The notes under the pieces were generated by a model, which saw only the letters and a list, made by a program, of their open reading frames with translations, was not told the origin of the DNA and ran no database searches. A program made the position numbers and the translations under genes. DNA of 64,000 bases, taken from positions 1 to 64,000 of the forward strand of contig NZ_AKJZ01000007.1 in assembly GCF_000282055.1 (NCBI RefSeq). Reading direction: 5' to 3'. Shown piece by piece: positions 17,571-24,116 of this stretch. The stretch's first letter is position 1. Every line of letters begins with the position of its first letter. The DNA comes from Flavobacterium sp. CF136 (GTDB lineage: Bacteria; Bacteroidota; Bacteroidia; Flavobacteriales; Flavobacteriaceae).

Positions 17571-18488
17571 ATGATAAATATTTATGAAGAATTAATTGTT
17601 AAAAGAATTGCATCAAGTCTTTCTTTAGATTTGGCAAGTCTGAGATGGTTTCCTGTAGTTCCGTTGGTTCCTGCAAATGATTGTGATTTGTTTAGTTTAT
17701 TTGATATTGTTCCTAACGAAGGATTTATTGCTAATGTAGATGATCAAAGTCCACTGTTTAGTACGACTTATGGAAAATTGCTTGAGGCTCAAAAGCAATC
17801 TTTTATAAATGATCTGGCGAAAAAAAATTATGCGAACGAAAGTTATTGGTCAGAATGCAATAAAACTAAAACGCCGATATTTAAACCTAATTCTGCTGAA
17901 ATCCTTAGTGCATTATCGAGTGGAGCTTCATTTGATTTTACTTTTGACTCCTCTGATTATTCAGGTCCGGGAAAAGAATTATTTCCATCCTATCCTAATT
18001 TTGTAATCTTTCAGCCTTTTTTAAATTTCAATGAAACGGCACAGAATGCACGATTTGTTTTTAAATTACACTTTGATAAAATAGTTCATATCCCTGTGCA
18101 ACTGGGTGGCTGGTTTAGTCAGGCAGCTTTTGTTAAAGCTTATAAAGATAAAACCGCCTGGAATACAGGTCCGAATCTGGTAACTTGGGATGAGTTATTT
18201 GGTACAAACGGAATTTTGAATTTTGTTACTAATGGTTTATTAGTCGCTTCAGGTATGACTTTGGAAATTCAAAGTTTTGGAATATATGATTTAAAAACAT
18301 TATTGTTTTTAAAAACTAATTTATTGACATCTGTTTGGCCATTTTATTTGTCTCCGGAAAATTCCAGAAATGAGTTTGATATTTCTGAAGAAGGTAATAT
18401 TACGATTAAAGTAACTACTTCAAAATCAAAAAATCTATTATTAGCAATGCAGGCAGCAGCGGTTAATGTTTTAGTTTCTCCAGGGTAG
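17571..18488 (+). CDS. Unrecognised protein, member B of the paralogous family
   Basis: This 305-residue protein is a diverged paralogue of the preceding gene. Aligned blocks are KQSFINDLAKKNY, NESYW, FDFTFDS, GGWFSQ with AYKDKTAWN, WDELFG and SVWPFYLS, spaced much as in member A. It lacks the Ser-rich insertion and the His-rich stretch of member A. It has no signal peptide or membrane segment. It begins about 105 bp after a terminator, and no full consensus promoter was found in that gap. Function is unknown. Two hairpins (18558-18594 and 18598-18637) follow the stop. Confidence 0.7.
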   Translation: MINIYEELIVKRIASSLSLDLASLRWFPVVPLVPANDCDLFSLFDIVPNEGFIANVDDQSPLFSTTYGKLLEAQKQSFINDLAKKNYANESYWSECNKTKTPIFKPNSAEILSALSSGASFDFTFDSSDYSGPGKELFPSYPNFVIFQPFLNFNETAQNARFVFKLHFDKIVHIPVQLGGWFSQAAFVKAYKDKTAWNTGPNLVTWDELFGTNGILNFVTNGLLVASGMTLEIQSFGIYDLKTLLFLKTNLLTSVWPFYLSPENSRNEFDISEEGNITIKVTTSKSKNLLLAMQAAAVNVLVSPG

Positions 18489-18597
18489 TAGATTTATATA
18501 ATTTATCTGGCGGTATTTATTCTATTAAAGTAACTAATAGAGATAAAATTCTGTAACAAAAAAAGATAATTAACTAAGTTTAATAATCTTTTTTAAT

Positions 18598-18637
18598 AAA
18601 GAAACTGTTCGAATGTATTTTCGGAAAGTTTCTTTTT
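18598..18637 (+). terminator. Terminator after the second unknown paralogue
   Basis: AAAGAAACT and AGTTTCTTT form a 9-bp stem around a 20-nt loop, followed by a T-rich tail. A weaker AT-only hairpin (AAAAAAGAT / ATCTTTTTT) precedes it at about 18558-18594. Confidence 0.55.
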
Positions 18638-18997
18638 GATATAGTTATTTTCAGGTAAAAACTCTCAAAACCTGATTTCTATTCAAAATAAAACAGGTTA
18701 AATGTTTTTTCAAAAAGAAAGCATTGCGTAATTTCCTTATAATATCAAATTGAATTTTATATTCTGTTGATAATCTGATTTTTATGAATAAGCGTGTCGA
18801 AAATATTCATGCTTTATGAAATTGTGGATTTTTCTAAAACGTAATAATAATCCTATATCATTTTTTACTTCTCTCATAACTAAAAATGGTCACCTTATAA
18901 CATTTTTTTACTTAAATCTAAATATCTGATATAGTTTTGATATAGAAAATAAAACCATTTCTTGAAATATTTAGAATATAGAAATAATAAGTCAAAT

Positions 18998-19042
18998 AAG
19001 TGGAGCAGATCCCACTAAAAAAAACGAGGCGGATCTGAAAAG
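18998..19042 (+). ncRNA. Conserved 45-nt leader element, copy B
   Basis: This copy differs from copy A (16314-16358) at two of 45 positions. AAGTGG (18998-19003) faces CCACT (19012-19016), and the loop sequence CAGATCC (19006-19012) is exactly complementary to GGATCTG (19031-19037). Hairpin plus loop pairing would make a small pseudoknot. The distance from the -7 element (18932) is about 60 bp, against about 140 bp in copy A, so only the ends of the leader are conserved. Confidence 0.45.
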
Positions 19043-19182
19043 GGATATACACAAAATCAATAATAGCAATTTAGCAAACTGTTTTAGCTGTCATCAATCT
19101 AAAAACTATGCTCCTAAAAGTGGAAAATCTCTTTTGTATTTAAGTCATGTACTTGAATCTTATTTTATTTACTACTGAAGCA

Positions 19183-19338
19183 ATGCTAACTGCTAAAAAT
19201 GCAAATAATTCAAAAGTAAAACGTATTAAAGAATCAGAAGCATTAAAGGTTAAACAATTCGAAGAGTTTGTTGGGCTGCACAATAATAAATCATTTATGG
19301 ATTATACTTTTTTGGGGGAAAGTTTGCCAATTTTGTAA
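19183..19338 (+). CDS. Possible 51-residue small protein after leader copy B
   Basis: ATG at 19183 opens a 51-codon frame (MLTAKNANNSKVK...), lysine- and asparagine-rich with a charged centre and a hydrophobic end. It is the only ORF of note after the second leader element. I see no similarity to the family A/B proteins. It may be a real small protein, the remnant of a lost gene, or chance. The ATG at 19147 would add 12 hydrophobic residues. Confidence 0.25.
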   Translation: MLTAKNANNSKVKRIKESEALKVKQFEEFVGLHNNKSFMDYTFLGESLPIL

Positions 19339-19366
19339 TGGTTAAGATTGTGATTTAAAAATATAT

Positions 19367-19819
19367 TTATTTATTTTCAGCGGTTTTTTTGAGAATTTTA
19401 TTTCTTTCCAAAAGAAAATTGATTAGATGGTTTTTTAAAAACAGAGTATCGAATAATTTTCCAATAATGCTAAACGGAGTTTCATATTGCAGTTTATCTG
19501 TCATTATGGTAACTCCGTTTTTTTCTTCAAAAAAATGCTCGTGTTTGAATGTTTTGAATTTTCCTTCTTCCATTTCGTCCACAAAATAATCATACAAATC
19601 CATTGCTGTGATTCTGCTTTTATGAGTTAGATAAAAACCGAAATGTTTGCCACGCCAGGTTACAGTTTCGTTTAAGTTTATTAAACCTGATGTTACACCT
19701 GCAATTGCGACTTCGTTTGATTTACTTGCAGATTTTTGATGAATGTCGATATCTCTTGAGACATCAAAAACAGTTTTTTGTGATGCGTTTATTTTTGTTG
19801 TGAGGTTTATAGTTGTCAT
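19367..19819 (-). CDS. SRPBCC-family (START-like) protein
   Basis: This 150-residue protein has the pattern of the SRPBCC lipid/ligand-binding fold: an opening strand (MTTINLTTKINAS), a helix region with VFDVSRDIDIHQKS, TVTWRGKHFGF in the sheet, and a C-terminal helix (IGKLFDTLFLKNHLINFLLE). Such proteins bind hydrophobic ligands in a cavity. It overlaps by 4 bp the upstream TIGR01777 gene and is the last gene of the operon under the GbsR-like regulator. The two genes are often found together in Bacteroidota, from memory. Confidence 0.8.
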   Translation of the reverse strand: MTTINLTTKINASQKTVFDVSRDIDIHQKSASKSNEVAIAGVTSGLINLNETVTWRGKHFGFYLTHKSRITAMDLYDYFVDEMEEGKFKTFKHEHFFEEKNGVTIMTDKLQYETPFSIIGKLFDTLFLKNHLINFLLERNKILKKTAENK

Positions 19820-20727
19820 TTGCTTAATAAATTTTGAAATACATCATCTACATTTTGAAATCTGAATTTAAAACTGTTTTCTAAAAGCTTTTTCGGAATT
19901 ACATTTCTACTTTTCAAAACTAATTCGGTTTCTGTTCGAATAAAGAAAGATCCAATTTCAAGAAGGAAAACACTCATCGGAATTCCAAATGGAAAACCAA
20001 CTGCTTTTCGGAGTTTCTTCATAAAATCATAATTACGGATCGGCTTTGGAGAAACAATATTAATAACTCCAATAATTTCTTTTTGGATAATAAAATCAAT
20101 TGCATTCACAAAATCTTCTTCGTGAATCCAGCTGATAAACTGATTCCCTTTTCCTTGCTGTCCGCCAAAACCTATTTTTGCTAAAGTTTTTAACGGAATA
20201 AAAGCACCGCCATTTTTTCCTAAAACAATTGAAGTTCGTAAAGCTGTTTTTAAAGTATTTGGAGTTTCAGTTTTAAAGAATGCTTTTTCCCAGGAAAGCG
20301 CGACATTTATAGAAAAATCATTTCCAATTTCTCCATCGGTTTCATCCATTTGTTTGTCCAAGGAAAAACGATAAATAGTCGCCGTTGATGAATTTAGCCA
20401 GTGTTTCGGAGGATTTTTACAATTCAAAACCGCTTTGTTTAAGATCTTGGTACTTTCAATTCTGGATAATAAAATTTCTTTTTTATTCTTTTTGGTATAA
20501 CGACAATCTACAGATTTTCCTGCAAGATTAATTAAAACTGTTGCGTTTTCCAATTCATTTTCCCAGCCGGAAAAGGTTTTGGCATTCCAATTTACGTATT
20601 TAATTTTGTCAATTGTTTGAGATTTTCCTCGGGTCAGAATTACAATTTCTTCAAATTTATCTTTGAAATGATTTATTAAAACCTGTCCTAAAAAACCGGT
20701 TCCGGCGGCTATTATGAGTTTTTTCAT
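19816..20727 (-). CDS. TIGR01777-family NAD(P)-dependent epimerase-like oxidoreductase
   Basis: This 303-residue extended-SDR protein is started at MKKLIIAAGTGFLGQVL, since the Met 17 codons earlier precedes non-family residues. The nucleotide-binding loop is AAGTGFLG. NLAGKSVDCRYTKKNKKEI is the family's 'LAG..I...RW' segment, and LNSSTATIY replaces the usual active-site strand. YfcH/SulA-type proteins have no proven reaction. It sits 7 bp after the desaturase relic and overlaps the SRPBCC gene, so it is operonic. Confidence 0.85.
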   Translation of the reverse strand: MKKLIIAAGTGFLGQVLINHFKDKFEEIVILTRGKSQTIDKIKYVNWNAKTFSGWENELENATVLINLAGKSVDCRYTKKNKKEILLSRIESTKILNKAVLNCKNPPKHWLNSSTATIYRFSLDKQMDETDGEIGNDFSINVALSWEKAFFKTETPNTLKTALRTSIVLGKNGGAFIPLKTLAKIGFGGQQGKGNQFISWIHEEDFVNAIDFIIQKEIIGVINIVSPKPIRNYDFMKKLRKAVGFPFGIPMSVFLLEIGSFFIRTETELVLKSRNVIPKKLLENSFKFRFQNVDDVFQNLLSK

Positions 20728-20734
20728 TGTGTTA

Positions 20735-21500
20735 TTAAAAAGTTTGCTTTTTTTCAATATTAGGAAATATATTGTCAATTCTTCTTGCCAGTTCTGGCAG
20801 TTTAATAGTGGGAACTGCAGGGAATAAATGATGCTCTAAATGATAAAACATGCTAAATGTAATTCTGTTTTTCCATTCTTTTCGTTGTGTCCTGGCATAT
20901 TCCGGAGATTCTTCAGTGTCATGATGTACGGTCCAAACAGCAAAAAAGGCCATTAAAAATTCGGCTAATACCATAACTATGATGTGATAAATTAAGAAAT
21001 GAATATTAAAATAAAAAATAATGAATGTTACTATTGTAATTGAGATTAGTTCTAAAATTACATTTTTAATATAATTTCTATTCCCTAACTGTAAGGTGAT
21101 TTTGTGAATTAAAAACATATGAACAGGGCCATATAAAATTGCTCCGTACCAAGTCATTCGTGCTGATTTACCTTCGTAAATATTTATGATGTCTGATGTG
21201 GTTAAATTTAACGGCATGAATTGAAACCATTAATAAAATACTATTCGTATATAGTGTAAACCACGTTAAGAATTTATTTGTTCCCAACGAATTATGAAAT
21301 CCGTTATGAACTTGTCTCAATCCAGTTAAAAAGAAAAAAGCTGAAAATGGTAAGGCTAATAAATAATATCCAAAATAAGAAAGCACGATAGAAATTAAAA
21401 ACCATGGAATAGTTAAATTGTTTTCGATTAGCATTTCTTTAAAGCTTAGACTTTTTAAATCTTTCCATTCTACTTTTTTGAGTATTTCCTGATGTGTCAT
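20735..21500 (-). pseudogene. Membrane fatty-acid desaturase, frameshifted
   Basis: Two overlapping frames make one desaturase. The first (21168-21500) carries the membrane segments and the His boxes RQVHNGFH and NHIRHHKY, then ends in LRR-stop. The second (about 20735-21179) resumes with EGKSARM and ends with the third box, EHHLFPAVP. At the junction only 4 bases (21176-21179) separate the codon for the Y of HHKY from the codon for the E of EGK. Functional relatives have several residues, usually acidic, between these points, so a deletion of non-triplet length is likely. The product is probably inactive unless this is a sequencing error. Confidence 0.65.
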
Positions 21501-21523
21501 TTTATTTAAATTTTGGATTTATT

Positions 21524-21556
21524 AAACCTAACAGGTTTTTAAAACCTGTTAGGTTT
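21524..21556. repeat. AACCTAACAGG palindrome
   Basis: AAACCTAACAGGTTTT is followed directly by its inverse, a near loop-free palindrome between the desaturase relic and the next gene. It matches the gcvP terminator palindrome except for the C/T changes in the CCCGAC/CCTAAC part, and could weaken read-through inside the operon. Confidence 0.7.
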
Positions 21557-21568
21557 TGGTATGAAGTA

Positions 21569-21952
21569 TTAAGCTTTAAAAACTAATCTTTCTTCCTGAG
21601 CTTCTTTAGCTTTTCTTTTTCCTCTAAAGAAGAAGTATAAATTGAAGAACAGCATGAAACCAAGATAGATAGAAAACCCCCCAATTTTATAACTTAATCT
21701 TTCAATTAATTTCTGATAGCTGTTTTCGCTAATATTCATTTGAAGTATCATCAGCGCAAATCCAATATTTAAAAGATAAAATCCGGTTTCAAAAAGTTTA
21801 TTGGTGGCCTGGGCAATATCTTCACGACCTTTGAAAATGTCTAACATAAATATTTTTCCGTTTTTGAAAAGGGTTTTAGAAACGTAGTAAGTCAGGAATA
21901 AAGCTATTGGTAAATAGATGCTGTAACCGATTAAGATTTTTGTAGTTTCCAT
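21569..21952 (-). CDS. Small membrane protein, paralogue 1
   Basis: This 127-residue protein has three to four hydrophobic segments. It is a tandem paralogue of the next upstream gene; both follow the pattern GY-x-IYL at the N-terminus, KNG-x-I, then DI-x-Q-x2-N and G-(F/Y)-YLLNIG. The C-terminus is charged (RGKRKAKEAQEE). The family is not known to me. It belongs to the operon behind the GbsR-like regulator, 17 bp after the second paralogue. Confidence 0.7.
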   Translation of the reverse strand: METTKILIGYSIYLPIALFLTYYVSKTLFKNGKIFMLDIFKGREDIAQATNKLFETGFYLLNIGFALMILQMNISENSYQKLIERLSYKIGGFSIYLGFMLFFNLYFFFRGKRKAKEAQEERLVFKA

Positions 21953-21969
21953 GATATTTGATTTTAATG

Positions 21970-22317
21970 TTATTTAATTAATTTATGAATGCACTTTGTT
22001 ATAACTATAATGTTGAGATAATGCAATACTGATATAATAAAAATAATAACAGCCGTTTTTGCGCAGATGATTTCAGTTAATTGTGTGAACGATATTATTT
22101 TCTGCCAGGAAATCAAAGTCATGGCACAATAGCCAATATTTAAAAGATAATATCCCAGAAGCAAAACCTGATTTATTTTTTGACAGATATCAGCATGATT
22201 GGGGATTAATTCTGCAACATAAATATTTCCGTTTTTGTAGCATATTTTTCCAACTTTCAAGATTATGAAAATCGTAATGCTGAGGTAGATAAAATACCCA
22301 ATGATGTTGAGGTTCAT
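21970..22317 (-). CDS. Small membrane protein, paralogue 2
   Basis: This 115-residue membrane protein shares its architecture and short motifs (GYFIYLSI, YKNGNIYVAEL, DICQKINQ, GYYLLNIGY) with the following gene, showing a local duplication. It has three to four hydrophobic segments and no signal cleavage site. Conserved polar residues between segments suggest a shared function rather than random hydrophobic sequence. It lies 28 bp downstream of the first gene of the operon. Confidence 0.7.
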   Translation of the reverse strand: MNLNIIGYFIYLSITIFIILKVGKICYKNGNIYVAELIPNHADICQKINQVLLLGYYLLNIGYCAMTLISWQKIISFTQLTEIICAKTAVIIFIISVLHYLNIIVITKCIHKLIK

Positions 22318-22345
22318 GATAAATGTGTTTTATGAATTATGTTGG

Positions 22346-22651
22346 TTAGATATATAGCAAGTATTGGTGGTAGTGAAAATGATACAACAGATAATATGTC
22401 ATTATAATTAATTTCGGCATTGATGTACCATAGAATAAAAAGAGAACAACTCCAGCTATGTAGATTTGAAGTTTTTTGTCATTCGGATTATCAACTAGCA
22501 TTTTTACTCCTATACAAAATTGTAGAAAACCTGTAATCATAGTTGATAACAAACTAAAGATAAATGCCCCTTCCTGAATGAACGGATAGGCGAATAAAAT
22601 TGCAAAAGGAAGTATAAGGGCAAATATGTTGATGTTTTTTATGGTTTTCAT
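22346..22651 (-). CDS. Small membrane protein, first gene of the regulated operon
   Basis: This 101-residue protein has three hydrophobic segments and an aromatic/His-rich C-terminus (YYLLYHFHYHQY). It is unlike the two following paralogues. It is the first gene after the dyad at 22668-22693, just 17 bp from its start codon, so it is probably expressed from a promoter under direct control of the GbsR-like regulator. Function is unknown. Confidence 0.65.
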   Translation of the reverse strand: MKTIKNINIFALILPFAILFAYPFIQEGAFIFSLLSTMITGFLQFCIGVKMLVDNPNDKKLQIYIAGVVLFLFYGTSMPKLIIMTYYLLYHFHYHQYLLYI

Positions 22652-22667
22652 AATTACTGTTTGTTTT

Positions 22668-22693
22668 AAACTTTCAGAAAAAAATGAAAGTTT
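22668..22693 (-). promoter_or_regulatory. Operator-like dyad in front of the membrane-protein operon
   Basis: AAACTTTCA (22668-22676), 8 bp, TGAAAGTTT (22685-22693) is a perfect inverted repeat. The same dyad with the same spacer length lies in front of the regulator gene (23240-23265). A degenerate -7 element, CATAATTA on the plus strand (22649-22656), lies 18 bp away. Confidence 0.65.
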
Positions 22694-22710
22694 TTATTAA
22701 AATTTTTTTT

Positions 22711-23214
22711 TTACTTCATAATTTTTAGAACCAAACGCCCCAACCAGTTTTCATTGAATTCGGTCATTTTATCTAACATATTATCTGCTTTTAAAACAAA
22801 ATCATACAATTTAGAAGTCTGATCAACAAAATGTTTTTCCTCAGCAGAATTTCCTGATTCAATTGTCGAAACTTCTTTTAGGATTTTAAGGGCTGGCTTG
22901 ATTTCTCTTTTGCTTCTTTCTCTTGAAATCTTAACTGCTAACTCGTCTAAATCTTTTTCGGCTGTAAAAAATTCTCTTCTTTCTCCGGCTTTGTATTCTT
23001 TATAAACAATTCCCCAATCCATTAAAGCCCTAAGGTTCATACTTGCATTTCCACGCGAAATCTGTAATTCATCCATAATGTCTTCCATCGAAACAACTTC
23101 GTTCGAGACCATCAATAAAGCATGGATTTGTGCCATAGTTTTATTAATTCCCCATTGAGAACCTAATGCTCCCCAGGTTTGTACGAATTTATTTTTTGCT
23201 TCTTTGAATTCCAT
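22711..23214 (-). CDS. GbsR/MarR-type winged-helix transcriptional regulator
   Basis: This 167-residue regulator starts at MEFKEAKNKF, since the longer frame to 23346 would overlap its own promoter and dyad. MNLRALMDWGIVYKE is the recognition helix and wing of the winged-helix domain, after MEDIMDELQISRGNAS. Conserved helices follow to about residue 150 for dimer contacts. Homologues such as GbsR regulate osmoprotectant or membrane-stress genes. Here it should bind the AAACTTTCA dyad and govern itself and the downstream membrane/desaturase operon. It is located directly upstream of that operon in the same direction. Confidence 0.82.
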   Translation of the reverse strand: MEFKEAKNKFVQTWGALGSQWGINKTMAQIHALLMVSNEVVSMEDIMDELQISRGNASMNLRALMDWGIVYKEYKAGERREFFTAEKDLDELAVKISRERSKREIKPALKILKEVSTIESGNSAEEKHFVDQTSKLYDFVLKADNMLDKMTEFNENWLGRLVLKIMK

Positions 23215-23218
23215 GAAA

Positions 23219-23265
23219 CAAATGTAAGTAAAAGTTTTTAAACTTTCAAAAATAAATGAAAGTTT
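23219..23265 (-). promoter_or_regulatory. Autoregulated promoter of the GbsR/MarR gene
   Basis: Read on the minus strand, TTG (23247-23249) and TACATTTG (23219-23226) are 20 bp apart, a full consensus promoter 5 bp from the start codon. The dyad AAACTTTCA-N8-TGAAAGTTT (23240-23265) overlaps the TTG, so a bound dimer would block RNA polymerase. This suggests negative autoregulation. Confidence 0.7.
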
Positions 23266-23308
23266 GTTTTCTAAAAAAGCCAAAAGATTAAATTTTGGCC
23301 CTTTGTTA

Positions 23309-23968
23309 TTATCGTTTGTCCTCTTTAGAATAGTTAGAAACTCCATTTGTATCTATTGGATCTCCTAAAAAATGTGGCTTCCGATTTCTCAAAACATCAA
23401 AAAAGGATTTGAAAATCGAAAAATATTCTCTAAAACAAACATATTTATATCCCGGATATTCTCCTTTATTTGCAGAATAGCCAACCGATTTAATTCCAAG
23501 TTTCTGTCCAATATAAATAGCCCGGTTTAAATGATACTCCTGAGATATTAAAGTTGCTTTCCTGATTTTAAAAATATGTTTGGCACGATACATTGTTGAA
23601 TACGTATCAAAGCCGGCATAATCAATGAATATTTTAGTGGTGTCAACTCCATGTCTAAAACAGTACTTTTTCATTACGGTTAATTCATCATACTCTTCAC
23701 GACCATTATCTCCCGAAAGCAAAATTTTATTGATTCGTTTTGATTTGTATAATAAGATGCCTGCATCAAGTCGGTCTTTTAAATATTTACCAGGCTGATT
23801 TCCTTTGATTCCGGCGCCAAAAATAATTCCGAAATCATTTTTCGGGAATCTATTTAGTGAATGATGAATGTCTTTTTTGGTAGTAGACTTTACATATGAA
23901 TTCACAGAAATGATAGAAACTAATCCGATAAGACAAAGATAAACGAGTATTTTTAAATATTTTTTCAA
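23309..23968 (-). CDS. SanA/YdcF (DUF218) family membrane protein
   Basis: This 219-residue protein has one N-terminal membrane segment (about 7-25) and a DUF218-like domain. Family marks are IIFGAGIKGNQPGKYLKDR, LLSGDNG and ISQEYHLNRA (about residues 145-155). SanA of E. coli is linked to envelope barrier function and vancomycin tolerance at high temperature. It is on the same strand as the regulator but 95 bp upstream of the regulator start, and its 3' end covers the region before that promoter. Confidence 0.8.
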   Translation of the reverse strand: MKKYLKILVYLCLIGLVSIISVNSYVKSTTKKDIHHSLNRFPKNDFGIIFGAGIKGNQPGKYLKDRLDAGILLYKSKRINKILLSGDNGREEYDELTVMKKYCFRHGVDTTKIFIDYAGFDTYSTMYRAKHIFKIRKATLISQEYHLNRAIYIGQKLGIKSVGYSANKGEYPGYKYVCFREYFSIFKSFFDVLRNRKPHFLGDPIDTNGVSNYSKEDKR

Positions 23969-24047
23969 GTTATATTCTGTAAGATTAGAGTTAAGAAAGT
24001 TGTGAAGATAGTTAAATTTATTTGTAGTGATTTAATCAAAATCGAAT

Positions 24048-24077
24048 AAAAAAACCGAAGTATTTCTACCTCGGTTT
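24048..24077 (-). terminator. Terminator after the M3 peptidase gene
   Basis: AAACCGA and TCGGTTT form a stem with an imperfect centre (AG / CC beside it), followed on the minus strand by a T-run, 40 bp past the stop codon. Confidence 0.7.
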
Positions 24078-24116
24078 CAAATATCTAATAATCTAAGACG
24101 TCTAACAATTTAATAT

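Larger units (their letters stand above)
18489..19182 (+). other. Long intergenic region with terminators and second leader copy
   Basis: No convincing gene lies here. It begins with two terminator-like hairpins, continues with plain AT-rich DNA, and at 18880-18945 shows a stretch similar to the promoter region of member A, including a -7 element TAGTTTTG (18932-18939). The 45-nt element copy B follows at 18998-19042. What follows is not a recognisable copy of the family gene. Confidence 0.55.

Noticed and set aside
21569..22317. One membrane protein gene split by a frameshift into two reading frames
   Set aside because: Both frames carry the same complete set of motifs from N- to C-terminus, so they are paralogues, not halves of one gene.
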